A stretch of 64,000 bases of DNA from Paenibacillus pabuli NBRC 13638 (GTDB taxonomy: Bacteria; Bacillota; Bacilli; Paenibacillales; Paenibacillaceae): positions 124,001 to 188,000 of the forward strand of contig NZ_BCNM01000011.1 in assembly GCF_001514495.1 (NCBI RefSeq), written 5' to 3'. This document shows, one piece after another, positions 17,606 through 27,622 of the stretch. Position 1 is the stretch's first letter; each line of letters begins with the position of its first letter. Position numbers and translations under genes: made by a program. The notes beneath the pieces were generated by a model. It ran no database searches, was not told the DNA's origin, and was given only the letters and a program-made list of their open reading frames with translations.

Positions 17606-20218
17606 ATGGCTGTAAAGAACGAAGTCGCCCCAGTAAAAGAACCGACAGCAGGTCAGTATATTCAAACGTTAATTGACAAAGCGAATAAAGCACACGCAGC
17701 ATTCATGTCCATGGATCAGAAACAGATTGACCGTATCGTGCAAGCGATGGCGCTGGCAGGTCTCGACAAACATATGATGCTCGCCAAAATGGCTGTGGAA
17801 GAAACAGGGCGGGGTGTGTATGAGGATAAAATCACCAAAAATATATTTGCTACAGAATATGTGTATCATAGCATTAAATATGACAAAACGGTAGGTGTAA
17901 TTGAAGATAACGAGTACGAAAGCTTCCAGAAAATTGCGGAGCCTGTCGGTATTATCATGGGGATTACCCCGGTAACGAATCCGACATCCACCACCATGTT
18001 TAAAGCATTAATTTCCATCAAAACGCGTAACCCGATCATCTTCGGTTTCCACCCATCTGCACAGAATTGCAGCCGCGAAGCTGCCAAAATCCTGCGCGAT
18101 GCAGCAGTGAAGCATGGTGCTCCGGCGGATTGTATCCAGTGGATTGACGATCCTTCCATGGATCGCACAAACGCGCTGATGAATCATAACGATGTGGCGC
18201 TCATTCTGGCAACAGGCGGATCAGGCATGGTACGGGCGGCATACAGCTGTGGTAAACCGGCACTGGGCGTAGGGCCAGGGAATGTACCTTGCTTTATTGA
18301 GAAAAGTGCAGATATCAACCAGGCGGTAACGGATTTGATTTTGTCCAAATCGTTCGATAACGGCATGATCTGTGCTTCCGAGCAAGCCGTCATCATCGAA
18401 GAACCGATCTTCGATCAGGTGAAAAAGAAAATGATCGCGAACGGCTGTTACTTCGTCAACAAGGATGAGGCAGCGAAACTGACAGCAGGTGCGATTAATG
18501 CTGAGAAATGTGCGGTGAACCCGGCGATTGTTGGTCAATCTGCAGTTAGCATTGCGCAAATGTGTGGTATCGAAGTCCCTGCTGGCACTAAAATTCTCGT
18601 GGCCGAGATTGAAGGGGTAGGCACAAAATTTCCGTTATCCGCTGAGAAACTAAGCCCGGTACTGGCTTGTTACAAAGTTAAGACAGCAGCTGAGGGTATC
18701 GAGCGTGCAGCAGAAGTCGTTGCCTTTGGCGGCATGGGCCACTCCTCGGTTATTCATTCGAACAACGAAGAAGTAATCAGCAAGTTCGCAGATCGTCTGC
18801 AAACGGGACGGATTATCGTGAATTCACCATCCACACACGGTGCCATCGGTGATATCTACAACACCAACATGCCGTCACTGACACTGGGCTGCGGATCGTA
18901 TGGACGTAACTCGACTTCTTCCAACGTAACCGCTGTGAACTTAATCAACGTGAAAAGGGTGGCTCGTCGTACCGTGAATATGCAGTGGTTCAAAGTGCCG
19001 AACAAAGTCTACTTCGAAAAAGGTGCAACACAGTATCTTGCCAAAATGCCGGATATCACTCGTGTAGCGATTATTACGGATGCCATGATGGTCAAACTCG
19101 GTTATGTCGAAAAAGTGGAGCACTATCTGCGTCAACGTCAAATGCCGGTAGCCATTGAAGTGTTCTCCGACGTAGAACCCGATCCATCCACAACTACGGT
19201 AGATCGCGGTACGGAAATGATGCGCCGCTTCCAGCCAGACTGCATTATCGCACTTGGCGGTGGATCACCGATGGATGCTGCCAAAGCGATGTGGTTGTTT
19301 TACGAATATCCAGACACCGACTTCAACGACTTGAAACAAAAATTCATGGATATCCGCAAACGGATCTACAAATATCCACGTCTCGGTGTAAAAGCGAAAT
19401 TCGTAGCGATCCCGACAACTTCAGGTACAGGTTCGGAGGTCACATCATTCGCAGTTATTACAGATAAAAATCAAGGTAACACCAAATATCCGCTTGCAGA
19501 CTACGAGCTGACACCAGACGTGGCAATTGTCGACCCTGAGTTTGTATACACGCTGCCGAAAACCGCTGTTGCAGACACAGGTATGGACGTACTGACGCAT
19601 GCGATCGAAGCGTATGTATCCGTCATGGCGAATGATTACACGGATGGTCTGGCAATCAAAGCGATCCAGCTGGTGTTCCAGTATCTCGAACAATCGGCAC
19701 TGCAAGGTGACAAACTGGCACGTGAGAAAATGCATAATGCTTCGACGATCGCCGGTATGGCTTTTGCCAACGCCTTCCTGGGTATTAACCACAGCTTGGC
19801 ACACAAATGGGGCGGTCAGTACCATACCGCACATGGACGTACCAATGCGATCCTGATGCCGCACGTTATTCGCTACAATGCGAAAAAACCGACGAAATTT
19901 GCATCATTCCCGAAATATTCGCACTTTGTGGCAGATGAGCGTTATGCCGAAATTGCCCGCATTCTCGGATTGCCTGCACGTACGACAGAAGAAGGGGTTA
20001 CCAGCCTGATCAATGCCATTCGCAAACTGAACAAAACATTGGGGATTGAAGAATCGTTCCAGGAAATCGGATTCGATGCCAAAGATTTTGAGGCACATGT
20101 GGATTATTTGGCAGATCGGGCATTCGAGGACCAATGTACAACAGCCAATCCAAAATTGCCGCTGGTAACTGAACTGGCAGATGTATACCGCAACGCTTTC
20201 TACGGCAAGTTTGAATAA
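17606..20218 (+). CDS. adhE: Bifunctional acetaldehyde-CoA/alcohol dehydrogenase AdhE
   Basis: 870 residues, full length for AdhE. The N-terminal ~440 residues are the acetylating aldehyde dehydrogenase, with the catalytic Cys in [11 protein letters not shown] near residue 250. The C-terminal part is an iron-containing alcohol dehydrogenase with [25 protein letters not shown], the [14 protein letters not shown] metal region and [18 protein letters not shown]. It converts acetyl-CoA to ethanol in two NADH-using steps and forms spirosomes in other bacteria. ATG 17606 is chosen because AGGAGG runs straight into the ATG at 17597 and is eight bases before 17606. The promoter carries a perfect Fnr box, so it should be induced without oxygen. 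Confidence 0.95.
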   Translation: MAVKNEVAPVKEPTAGQYIQTLIDKANKAHAAFMSMDQKQIDRIVQAMALAGLDKHMMLAKMAVEETGRGVYEDKITKNIFATEYVYHSIKYDKTVGVIEDNEYESFQKIAEPVGIIMGITPVTNPTSTTMFKALISIKTRNPIIFGFHPSAQNCSREAAKILRDAAVKHGAPADCIQWIDDPSMDRTNALMNHNDVALILATGGSGMVRAAYSCGKPALGVGPGNVPCFIEKSADINQAVTDLILSKSFDNGMICASEQAVIIEEPIFDQVKKKMIANGCYFVNKDEAAKLTAGAINAEKCAVNPAIVGQSAVSIAQMCGIEVPAGTKILVAEIEGVGTKFPLSAEKLSPVLACYKVKTAAEGIERAAEVVAFGGMGHSSVIHSNNEEVISKFADRLQTGRIIVNSPSTHGAIGDIYNTNMPSLTLGCGSYGRNSTSSNVTAVNLINVKRVARRTVNMQWFKVPNKVYFEKGATQYLAKMPDITRVAIITDAMMVKLGYVEKVEHYLRQRQMPVAIEVFSDVEPDPSTTTVDRGTEMMRRFQPDCIIALGGGSPMDAAKAMWLFYEYPDTDFNDLKQKFMDIRKRIYKYPRLGVKAKFVAIPTTSGTGSEVTSFAVITDKNQGNTKYPLADYELTPDVAIVDPEFVYTLPKTAVADTGMDVLTHAIEAYVSVMANDYTDGLAIKAIQLVFQYLEQSALQGDKLAREKMHNASTIAGMAFANAFLGINHSLAHKWGGQYHTAHGRTNAILMPHVIRYNAKKPTKFASFPKYSHFVADERYAEIARILGLPARTTEEGVTSLINAIRKLNKTLGIEESFQEIGFDAKDFEAHVDYLADRAFEDQCTTANPKLPLVTELADVYRNAFYGKFE

Positions 20219-20241
20219 AAACTAAAGCAGCAGCAGGATTG

Positions 20242-20297
20242 AGGCAGATATAGTCAGGGGTCCCCGTGAGGGGAGCCCCGATTGCCGTCTTTTTTGT
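20242..20297 (+). terminator. Terminator of adhE
   Basis: GGGGTCCCC and GGGGAGCCCC form a strong stem, extended by GGCA/TGCC, and are followed by six T. Confidence 0.8.
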
Positions 20298-20303
20298 AAA
20301 AAA

Positions 20304-20400
20304 AGGTATAACGGAATCCTTGCGGTATCCGTTTGAACCAGGTATTCACACCATAACGGAAAGGATAGAAAAATTGGAGTAGCGAAGCATCCACGTTTTA
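20304..20400 (+). repeat. Partial copy of the structured repeat and its flank
   Basis: The 37 bases at 20324-20360 recur at 20529-20565 with a single mismatch, and similarity continues through GATAGAAAAA and AGTAGCGAAGC before breaking off. It contains the left flank and left arm of the repeat but lacks the long stem and right arm, so it looks like a truncated tandem duplicate of copy B. Confidence 0.65.
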
Positions 20401-20508
20401 AGTGTTATTTCATTTTCGCATTAAAAGTGTTACTCCATTTCGTTAAAGCTAGGTTCGATAGGTTCAGGGTTCAACCAGATGGAAAGACCCAGTAGCCTTT
20501 TTTAAAAG

Positions 20509-20710
20509 AGGTTACACGGAATCCGTGTGGTATCCGTTTGAACCAGGCATTCACACCATAACGGAGAGGGCAGAAAAAACTGAAGAAGCGAAGCGCTCGC
20601 CTTTATCCACGTATTTTACCCTTTGAAAAATAGAATCAAAAAAATCCGGGGATAACAGCGATCGGAAGTTGTTCTGCCCGCGTAGTGGCTAAGTGTGAAT
20701 TTACAGCGTT
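20509..20710 (+). repeat. Structured interspersed repeat, copy B
   Basis: Core 20561-20690. Left arm GGGCAGAA (20568) pairs with TTCTGCCC (20672), extended inwards by ACT/AGT. Inside are a GCGA/TCGC hairpin and a weaker long stem (CGTATTTT with AAAATCCG). The conserved GGATAACAGCGATCGGAAG precedes the right arm. It lies between adhE and pflB, 45 bases before the pflB Fnr box. Confidence 0.75.
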
Positions 20711-20753
20711 CAACATGATACAGCATAGGTGAAGTGAGGATGGTCACGGACTT

Positions 20754-20796
20754 TGTGATATAAATCACAGATGGTGAAAGAACGAAGACGTATACT
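20754..20796 (+). promoter_or_regulatory. pflB promoter with perfect Fnr box
   Basis: TGTGATATAAATCACA (20754-20769) is a perfect Fnr palindrome. TATACT at 20791-20796 is a good -10 element, giving a start near 20803, so the box again sits at -41.5. This arrangement matches the adhE promoter and indicates Fnr activation of pflBA. Confidence 0.8.
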
Positions 20797-20865
20797 GAAA
20801 TTGTAAGAAAAACATTCATTCCGCGGTTCCGGTTCCCAAGTAGAGAGAACGTGTTCCGGTTTATA

Positions 20866-20881
20866 TGTGAAAATTATCACA
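20866..20881 (+). promoter_or_regulatory. Second Fnr box upstream of pflB
   Basis: TGTGAAAATTATCACA is a second perfect palindrome, about 70 bases downstream of the predicted pflB start site and 84 bases before the pflB ATG. It could serve a second promoter or a negative or modulating role; no strong -10 follows at the class II distance. Confidence 0.65.
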
Positions 20882-20964
20882 TTAAATCGCGGCTCTGGGC
20901 ACAGATGAGACGAGTGAAGTATCCTGTCATGTGTCCGGAAATCCAAATTAGTGGAGGGATTACG

Positions 20965-23223
20965 ATGTCGGTGATTGAAAAAGATGTCAAACAACAAACA
21001 GGCTGGAGAAACTTTACCAAAGGAACATGGACCAAATCCGTCGATGTGAATGATTTTCTGACTCACAACCTGTCACCTTATTATGGTGACGAAGCATTCC
21101 TTGCAGGGGCAACTCAGAATACCAAAGAATTATGGGATATCGTATCTGATCTGACCAAAAAAGAACGTGATAACGGCGGCGTCCTTGACGTTGATGTGAA
21201 CACACCAGCTACAATCGTTTCCCACCAACCAGGTTATCTGGATCAATCCAAAGAGCAGATTGTCGGTGTACAAACGGATGCTCCATTCAAACGTTCCATT
21301 CAGCCATTCGGCGGAATCCGCATGATGATTGATGCATGTGAGGCTTACGGCTTCGAAATGCCTCAAAGCGTCATTGATATATTTACCAATATTCGTAAAA
21401 CGCATAACCAGGGTGTCTTCGATGCCTATACATCCGAGATGCGTGCAGCTCGTAAAGCTGGAATCATTACAGGGCTGCCAGATGCTTACGGCCGTGGACG
21501 GATCATCGGTGACTATCGCCGGGTAGCTCTCTATGGTGTAGACTTCCTGATTCGGAATAAAAAAGGCGAACTAAATGCCCTTGAAGTTGATGTGATAGAT
21601 GAAGATGTCATTCGTCTACGTGAAGAACTGTCCGAACAGATTCGTGCATTGCAGGAATTGAAACAACTGGGCGAAATGCACGGTTTCGATATTTCCCTGC
21701 CAGCTGCAACCGCAAAAGAAGCGTTCCAATGGCTCTACTTCGGTTATCTGGCTGCGATCAAAGAGCAAAACGGTGCGGCGATGTCGCTCGGACGTGTCTC
21801 TTCTTTCCTGGATATCTACATCGAACGAGATTTGCAAGAAGGCTTGCTAACTGAAGAACAGGCTCAAGAACTGGTTGACCATTTTGTTATGAAACTGCGG
21901 ATCGTCAAGTTCCTGCGCACGCCGGATTATAACGAATTGTTCAGTGGAGATCCAACGTGGGTAACCGAATCCATTGGAGGCATGTCCGTTAACGGAGAAA
22001 CCCGTGTGACCAAAAACAGCTTCCGTTTCCTGCACACCCTGAACAATCTTGGTCCTGCACCGGAGCCGAATTTGACTGTACTTTGGTCCAACAAGCTTCC
22101 GGAAGCGTTCAAACAATACTGTACGAAGGTATCCATTGAAACAAGCTCGATCCAGTATGAAAATGATGATCTGATGCGTCCGATCTATGGAGACGATTAT
22201 GGTATTGCCTGCTGCGTATCTGCCATGAAGATCGGGAAACAAATGCAGTTCTTCGGCGCTCGTGCCAACCTGGCAAAAGCATTGCTGTATGCGATCAACG
22301 GCGGTCGTGACGAGAAATCAGGCGCTCAAGTAGGACCTGAATATCCAGCAATTACAAGCGAAGTACTGGATTACAATGAAGTGATGACACGCTTCAAACC
22401 GATGATGGAATGGCTTGCCAAACTGTACATGAATTCACTCAACGTCATTCACTATATGCATGACAAATACAGCTACGAGCGTATTGAAATGGCCCTGCAT
22501 GACCGGGACATCATTCGTACAATGGCTTGCGGTATTGCCGGCCTCTCGGTTGCAGCAGATTCCCTGAGTGCAATCAAGTATGCCAAAGTTAAACCGATCC
22601 GCAACGAACAAGGCATCGCAATTGATTTTGAAATTGAAGGTGAATTCCCTTGTTACGGCAACAATGAAGACAGTGTGGACAGCATCGCGGTTGAACTGGT
22701 GGAAAGCTTTATGGGCATGATTCGCAAACACAAAGCATATCGTAATGCGATTCCAACACAGTCTGTACTGACGATCACGTCGAACGTAGTGTACGGTAAG
22801 AAAACAGGTACAACACCGGATGGCCGTAAAGCAGGCGAACCATTTGCACCAGGGGCGAACCCAATGCATGGTCGGGACAAAAAAGGTGCACTGGCGTCCC
22901 TTGGCTCTGTAGCCAAATTGCCGTACGAACACAGCCTTGACGGGATCTCTAACACATTCTCCATCGTGCCTAAAGCACTCGGAAAAGAGTCAGACACACG
23001 CAAATCCAATCTGGTTGCCATGATGGACGGTTACTTTGGTCAAGGGGCACACCATCTGAACGTGAACGTATTTGATCGTCAGCAGTTGATTGACGCGATG
23101 GATCATCCGGAAAACTATCCGCAGTTGACAGTACGGGTATCCGGTTACGCAGTTAACTTCATCAAGCTGACACGTGAGCAACAACTTGATGTCATCAACC
23201 GGACCTTCCATGGTTCCATGTAG
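20965..23223 (+). CDS. pflB: Pyruvate formate-lyase
   Basis: 752 residues. The catalytic Cys416-Cys417 pair lies in [11 protein letters not shown], and the glycyl radical site is Gly727 in RVSGYAVNF near the C terminus, both as in PflB. The N-terminal core ([21 protein letters not shown], split) matches the family. It cleaves pyruvate with CoA to formate and acetyl-CoA without oxygen and needs radical installation by PflA, encoded next. ATG 20965 has GGAGGG eight bases upstream; the longer frame from 20851 runs through an Fnr box and is not coding. Confidence 0.96.
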   Translation: MSVIEKDVKQQTGWRNFTKGTWTKSVDVNDFLTHNLSPYYGDEAFLAGATQNTKELWDIVSDLTKKERDNGGVLDVDVNTPATIVSHQPGYLDQSKEQIVGVQTDAPFKRSIQPFGGIRMMIDACEAYGFEMPQSVIDIFTNIRKTHNQGVFDAYTSEMRAARKAGIITGLPDAYGRGRIIGDYRRVALYGVDFLIRNKKGELNALEVDVIDEDVIRLREELSEQIRALQELKQLGEMHGFDISLPAATAKEAFQWLYFGYLAAIKEQNGAAMSLGRVSSFLDIYIERDLQEGLLTEEQAQELVDHFVMKLRIVKFLRTPDYNELFSGDPTWVTESIGGMSVNGETRVTKNSFRFLHTLNNLGPAPEPNLTVLWSNKLPEAFKQYCTKVSIETSSIQYENDDLMRPIYGDDYGIACCVSAMKIGKQMQFFGARANLAKALLYAINGGRDEKSGAQVGPEYPAITSEVLDYNEVMTRFKPMMEWLAKLYMNSLNVIHYMHDKYSYERIEMALHDRDIIRTMACGIAGLSVAADSLSAIKYAKVKPIRNEQGIAIDFEIEGEFPCYGNNEDSVDSIAVELVESFMGMIRKHKAYRNAIPTQSVLTITSNVVYGKKTGTTPDGRKAGEPFAPGANPMHGRDKKGALASLGSVAKLPYEHSLDGISNTFSIVPKALGKESDTRKSNLVAMMDGYFGQGAHHLNVNVFDRQQLIDAMDHPENYPQLTVRVSGYAVNFIKLTREQQLDVINRTFHGSM

Positions 23224-23325
23224 TCATTGATGCGGTGTAGCCTTAGCTGAGAAGAATGCTCGAAAGGACAGACTGAACACATATTAAACGCACAGCGGAT
23301 GCGGATACAGAAAGGAAGAGGCAGC

Positions 23326-24075
23326 ATGGTTAACGGACATATACATTCACTCGAAACTTTCGGGACGGTTGACGGCCCAGGCATCCGCTTCGTGCTTTTT
23401 ATGCAGGGATGTCTACTCAAATGCCAATATTGTCACAACCCAGATACGTGGGCTTTGGACGGTGGGAAGGAAATGAGCGTGGAGGAGGTACTGGCTGAGA
23501 TTGAGCCATACCTGTCCTACTATCGCAGCTCCGGCGGAGGACTTACCGTATCTGGTGGGGAGCCCACATTGCAGGCTCATTTTGTAGCCGAGGTCTTCAA
23601 GGAAGCGAAACGGCGCTGGGGACTGCACACAACGCTGGACAGCAATGGGTTCAATGAGCCGGATCGGATTCATGATCTGTTGGATCACACGGACTTGGTT
23701 CTGCTGGATCTGAAGCATATTGATGATGAAAAACATATCAAGCTGACAGGCAAATCCAACGAAAGAACGTTGAAGACTGCACGATGGTTATCGGATCAGG
23801 GACGTAAAATGTGGATTCGCCACGTGTATGTGCCAGGGATTCACAATGAGGAAGAAGATTTGCTTAATCTGGGTCGGTTTATCGGAACGCTCGATGGAGT
23901 TGAGAAGTTCGAAATCCTGCCTTATCATCAGATGGGCATCTACAAATGGCAGGCGCTGGGGAAAGTGTATCCGCTCGACGGCGTTCCTTCTCCAAGTGAA
24001 GAGGAAGTGGAGCGGGCATATCGCCTGATTGAACAAGGTCGCTCCGAAACAGCGGGTGTCACTTGCTCTAATTAA
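23326..24075 (+). CDS. pflA: Pyruvate formate-lyase-activating enzyme (radical SAM)
   Basis: 249 residues. The radical SAM motif is Cys29-X3-Cys33-X2-Cys36 in GCLLKCQYCHNPDTW. The N-terminal TFGTVDGPGIRFVLFMQG and the later VSGGEPTLQ and LDSNGF segments match PflA. It uses S-adenosylmethionine and a [4Fe-4S] cluster to create the glycyl radical on PflB. ATG 23326 follows GGAAGAGG. It lies about 100 bases after pflB without an intervening terminator, so the two share the Fnr-controlled transcript, and a terminator follows. Confidence 0.95.
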   Translation: MVNGHIHSLETFGTVDGPGIRFVLFMQGCLLKCQYCHNPDTWALDGGKEMSVEEVLAEIEPYLSYYRSSGGGLTVSGGEPTLQAHFVAEVFKEAKRRWGLHTTLDSNGFNEPDRIHDLLDHTDLVLLDLKHIDDEKHIKLTGKSNERTLKTARWLSDQGRKMWIRHVYVPGIHNEEEDLLNLGRFIGTLDGVEKFEILPYHQMGIYKWQALGKVYPLDGVPSPSEEEVERAYRLIEQGRSETAGVTCSN

Positions 24076-24149
24076 TTAATTATTTATACAGCTCTGTCAT
24101 CGGAGTGGCAAGTGTAAATTATTTTTTGTTCAACTTAAATCCAACCAAG

Positions 24150-24188
24150 CAGTCTTTGCGAACATGTTTCGCAGGGGCTGTTTTTTTG
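24150..24188 (+). terminator. Terminator of pflBA
   Basis: TTTGCGAA and TTCGCA form the core of a hairpin with flanking CAG/CTG pairs, followed by seven T. Confidence 0.7.
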
Positions 24189-24337
24189 TTGTTATCCATT
24201 GTAAATGCAAGGATGTTTTGTCCAGTGAAGGATTTTATCCCTCCATTGATGAATTGTCATCCTTACGATGTAAGCTCCGGCTTTTTATAATCAGAGTGTA
24301 AAGCCAAATGCTCAATATCTTGAGGAGGGTCAACCAG

Positions 24338-25702
24338 ATGAAAAAAGGAATGACATTACTGCTTTCATTATTACTTATCACATCATTAACATTGGCGGGT
24401 TGTTCAAGCTCAAGCAATGAACCACAGCAGGGAGCAGGCAAAGAGCCTGCAGAGACGAGCAAGGAACCGGTGGAGATGCTTCTCCGTCACACCCAAGTGG
24501 GCGCCGATAAACAAAAAAGGCTGGCCATTCTGCAGGACGTCGTGGGCAAAGTAGAGAGTGAGGTACCTAACCTGACCTTCACGCTGGACGGAGTTGAATC
24601 GGATGTAAACCGTAAGGAGAAACTTCGCGGGGAGATGGCAGCAGGCAATCCGCCGGATATCTTCGAATTGTTCGGTAGTCCGGATTCCAAAGTGTATGCC
24701 AAAGAAGGCATGTTGTTGGATCTCACGCCGATTCTGCAAGAGTTGGGTATTCAGGATCAATTTTCATCTCTTGAGCCATTCACCTATGAAGGCAAAGTAT
24801 ATGGACTTCCAATTGGAGGTTCCGGTGAAGGATTCTTCTACAATAAAGAGTATTTTACGCAAAAAGGTTGGAAAGCGCCTTCAACCATGGCTGAGCTGGA
24901 TAATATGCTCGCTGAGATCAAGGCTGATGGCAAGGTTCCACTTGCTTCTGCTTCCAAAGCAGGCTGGGTTCCACTCATGTTAACGAACCATCTGTGGTCC
25001 CGTTACGCTGGACCTGATATTACGGCGAAGTTTGCGACAGGCGAAGCCAAGTGGACTGATCCGGGCGTTGTTGCAGGGTTTGCGAAGCATAAAGAATGGG
25101 TGGATAAAGGCTATTTCAAAAAAGGCGAGCTTGGTTTTGAATATGCGGAGTACACGACTCAATTCACGAGCGGTGAAGCCATTCTGATGTATGACGGAAC
25201 TTGGAAATCTTCTGTCTTCAAGGAAGGGCAAAGCGGAGAATCGCTGATTGGCAAGGTTGGTTTCTTCAATATGCCTCCAGTAGAGAACGGTGCGGGGGAT
25301 CAAACAGCCTTGATGCGTGACGTAAATAATGGATACGGTTTCTCCGCAGCAGTTGCGGATGACCCACAGAAACTTGCGGCAGTTAAGGCGTTTATCAAGA
25401 ACTTCTACAACGAAGATATGCAAGTGCGCGGGCTCGTAGAAGATGGTGTGTTACCAGCCATGAAGCTGGATGAAAAAGTGCTGACAGACAGTATTACCGA
25501 CGATTTAATGAAAGAAATCGTAGCTGTACTGAATGCGTCCCAGACTTCGTTCCCGGCATTTGATGCCCTCGTGCAAGCGGATGTAACAACAGAGATCAGC
25601 AACCTGCAAATTCAGAAGCTGGTTGGTGGACAGACCACTCCTGAGAAAATGGCGGAAGAATTGCAAAAAGTACAGGAAGAGGCAAATGCTTCAGTCGAAT
25701 AA
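24338..25702 (+). CDS. Sugar ABC transporter substrate-binding lipoprotein
   Basis: 454 residues. A lipoprotein signal peptide ends in LAGCSS at about residue 20, followed by a short linker. The mature part is a family 1 (CUT1) solute-binding protein with AAGNPPDIFELFGSPDS, YGLPIGGSGEGFFYNKEYF, and a C-terminal INNL-type lobe. It captures an oligosaccharide outside the cell and hands it to the two permeases encoded next. ATG 24338 is preceded by GAGGAGGG. The partner two-component system and GH3 enzyme downstream suggest an amino-sugar or related glycoside, but the ligand is unproven. Confidence 0.9.
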   Translation: MKKGMTLLLSLLLITSLTLAGCSSSSNEPQQGAGKEPAETSKEPVEMLLRHTQVGADKQKRLAILQDVVGKVESEVPNLTFTLDGVESDVNRKEKLRGEMAAGNPPDIFELFGSPDSKVYAKEGMLLDLTPILQELGIQDQFSSLEPFTYEGKVYGLPIGGSGEGFFYNKEYFTQKGWKAPSTMAELDNMLAEIKADGKVPLASASKAGWVPLMLTNHLWSRYAGPDITAKFATGEAKWTDPGVVAGFAKHKEWVDKGYFKKGELGFEYAEYTTQFTSGEAILMYDGTWKSSVFKEGQSGESLIGKVGFFNMPPVENGAGDQTALMRDVNNGYGFSAAVADDPQKLAAVKAFIKNFYNEDMQVRGLVEDGVLPAMKLDEKVLTDSITDDLMKEIVAVLNASQTSFPAFDALVQADVTTEISNLQIQKLVGGQTTPEKMAEELQKVQEEANASVE

Positions 25703-25876
25703 TCCGAGCGATCTAGCAGAGGTAAGAATGTCTTGAGTTCCTGATTACGATGCTGGCTTACCCCGGTTTGAATTACTGCCGGGGTACAGCCTTTGGTTTA
25801 ATGAAACAATTGCACTGCTGAGGAATCTGTATGATTCATGAGCATAAGAAGTTGAAGTCACTGAAGGAGGTTGATC

Positions 25877-26761
25877 ATGAACACTTCACTCCGAAGCCCA
25901 CTGATCTATACGTTGTTTGTGTTGCCGGCTTTGATCCTGTTTGTTATGTTTTTCCTGTATCCTATCGGCAGTTCACTTTATTATAGTCTGACCAGTTGGA
26001 ACGGGGTATCTGCAGAGCCGCGTTTTGTAGGGCTTTCGAATTATGCAAAGGCACTGACAGATGAACGGTTTTGGATTTCCACGCGCAATAACGGTTTCTT
26101 TATCGCATTTTCCGTTTTGATTCAGGTACCGATCATTGTGCTTTTTTCACTGCTTATTGCGAACGTGAAGAAACTGAAGGGATTGTACAAGACAGCCGTC
26201 TTTTTACCCTCCATTATGTCAACAGCGGTCATCGGTATTTTGTGGGGATTCATCTACGAGCCCAACATTGGCCTGCTGAATCAGTTGCTTGAAGTCGTGG
26301 GTATCTCTCCGGTGTATTGGTTGTCCGATAACCGGTTCGCAATGATATCCATTCTCGTAACTAACGCTTGGCAGTGGACGGGATTCTATATTGTCATGGT
26401 TTTGGCGGCCATTCTGGCTATTCCCAAGGATCTGGATGAAGCGGCCGCTATTGATGGAGCGACTGCGGTACAGCGAGCGTTTAAAATTACGTTGCCATTA
26501 ATCAAACCGATCATTTCCGTTGTGGTTATGCTGTCCATTGCAGGAGCGATGAAGGCGGCTGATATCGTGCTGGTTATGACCAAAGGCGGGCCCGCCGGAT
26601 CTACCGAGGTGCTTGCCACATATATGATCAAGTATGCGATTACCAATTTTAAATACGGTTATGGCAACACGATTGCGGTTCTGATCTTTGCTCTGACGCT
26701 TGTGCTCACCGCGGTGTATCAGTTGCTGGTGGCGAGACGCAACGAAAGGGTGGAATATTGA
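25877..26761 (+). CDS. Sugar ABC transporter permease (MalF/LacF type)
   Basis: 294 residues with six membrane segments. The binding-protein-dependent transport signature (EAAAIDGATAVQRAFKITLP) is in the loop that contacts the ATPase. ATG 25877 has AAGGAGG upstream. It overlaps the next permease gene by one base (TGATG), so the two are made together. No ATPase gene is present; CUT1 importers of this kind usually share MsmX-type ATPases encoded elsewhere. Confidence 0.93.
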   Translation: MNTSLRSPLIYTLFVLPALILFVMFFLYPIGSSLYYSLTSWNGVSAEPRFVGLSNYAKALTDERFWISTRNNGFFIAFSVLIQVPIIVLFSLLIANVKKLKGLYKTAVFLPSIMSTAVIGILWGFIYEPNIGLLNQLLEVVGISPVYWLSDNRFAMISILVTNAWQWTGFYIVMVLAAILAIPKDLDEAAAIDGATAVQRAFKITLPLIKPIISVVVMLSIAGAMKAADIVLVMTKGGPAGSTEVLATYMIKYAITNFKYGYGNTIAVLIFALTLVLTAVYQLLVARRNERVEY

Positions 26762-27591
26762 TGGCAAAAAGCATAAAAGGCAGTATACCTCATGTGTTGT
26801 TGATGCTTTATTTAATTGCAATTCTGTTTCCCTTTTTATTTGTAATCTTCTCTTCATTCAAACAGGATAACAACGAGATTGCACTGAATCCGTTCGGTCT
26901 GCCTTCAACCTGGGTGTTTAACAATTACGTAGAGGCTTGGGTGAATGCCAAGATTGGAACGTATTTCTGGAACAGTATGTATATATCGGTCTTGTCTTCT
27001 GCCGGGACCATTGTGCTGGGAGCCATGTTTGCTTTTGCCATCACCCGAATGAGACACCGCAAATGGAGTATGTTTCTGTACAGTCTGATTCTCGCGGGTA
27101 TGCTGATTCCAAACAATGCACTCATGCTGCCGATCTATTTGCTGGTCCGTAAGCTGGGCATCCTGGATACGCATCTGGCGTTGATCATTCCTTATGTTGC
27201 GAATGCGATTCCGTTTACGATTATTATTCTGGCAGCCTTTATGCGATCACTTCCTGGAGAAATTGAGGAGGCGGCGGTCATGGATGGGTTGAGAGCTCCG
27301 GGTATCTTTGCTAGAATAGTGATACCCCTTACAGTTCCGGCCATCGTTACGGTATTTATCGTGAATTTCCTCGGCAACTGGAACGAATTTTTACTCGCCA
27401 ACTATTTCTTATCTACTGACAAACTGCGTACTCTGCCTGTCGGCATGGTCCAGTTTCGTGATCAGTATCAAATGAATTATGCCCAGATGTCAGCAGGTAT
27501 TGTATACAGTGTTGTACCGGTAATTGTGATTTACGCTGTTCTTCAGGAGAAGATTATTGAAGGTGTAACGGCGGGCAGCGTCAAAGGGTAA
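26761..27591 (+). CDS. Sugar ABC transporter permease (MalG/LacG type)
   Basis: 276 residues, six membrane segments, with the EEAAVMDGLRAPGIFARIVI coupling loop typical of MalG-type permeases and NWNEFLLANYFL near the C terminus. It pairs with the preceding MalF-type protein to form the channel. It ends about 30 bases before the YesM-type kinase gene, so regulation and transport are one operon. Confidence 0.93.
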   Translation: MAKSIKGSIPHVLLMLYLIAILFPFLFVIFSSFKQDNNEIALNPFGLPSTWVFNNYVEAWVNAKIGTYFWNSMYISVLSSAGTIVLGAMFAFAITRMRHRKWSMFLYSLILAGMLIPNNALMLPIYLLVRKLGILDTHLALIIPYVANAIPFTIIILAAFMRSLPGEIEEAAVMDGLRAPGIFARIVIPLTVPAIVTVFIVNFLGNWNEFLLANYFLSTDKLRTLPVGMVQFRDQYQMNYAQMSAGIVYSVVPVIVIYAVLQEKIIEGVTAGSVKG

Positions 27592-27622
27592 TTAACGATT
27601 CGCTATATAGGGAGAACGGGAA

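Noticed and set aside
20851-20964. N-terminal extension of pflB by 38 residues
   Set aside because: It runs through the second Fnr box, and ATG 20965 has a strong ribosome site at the family start.
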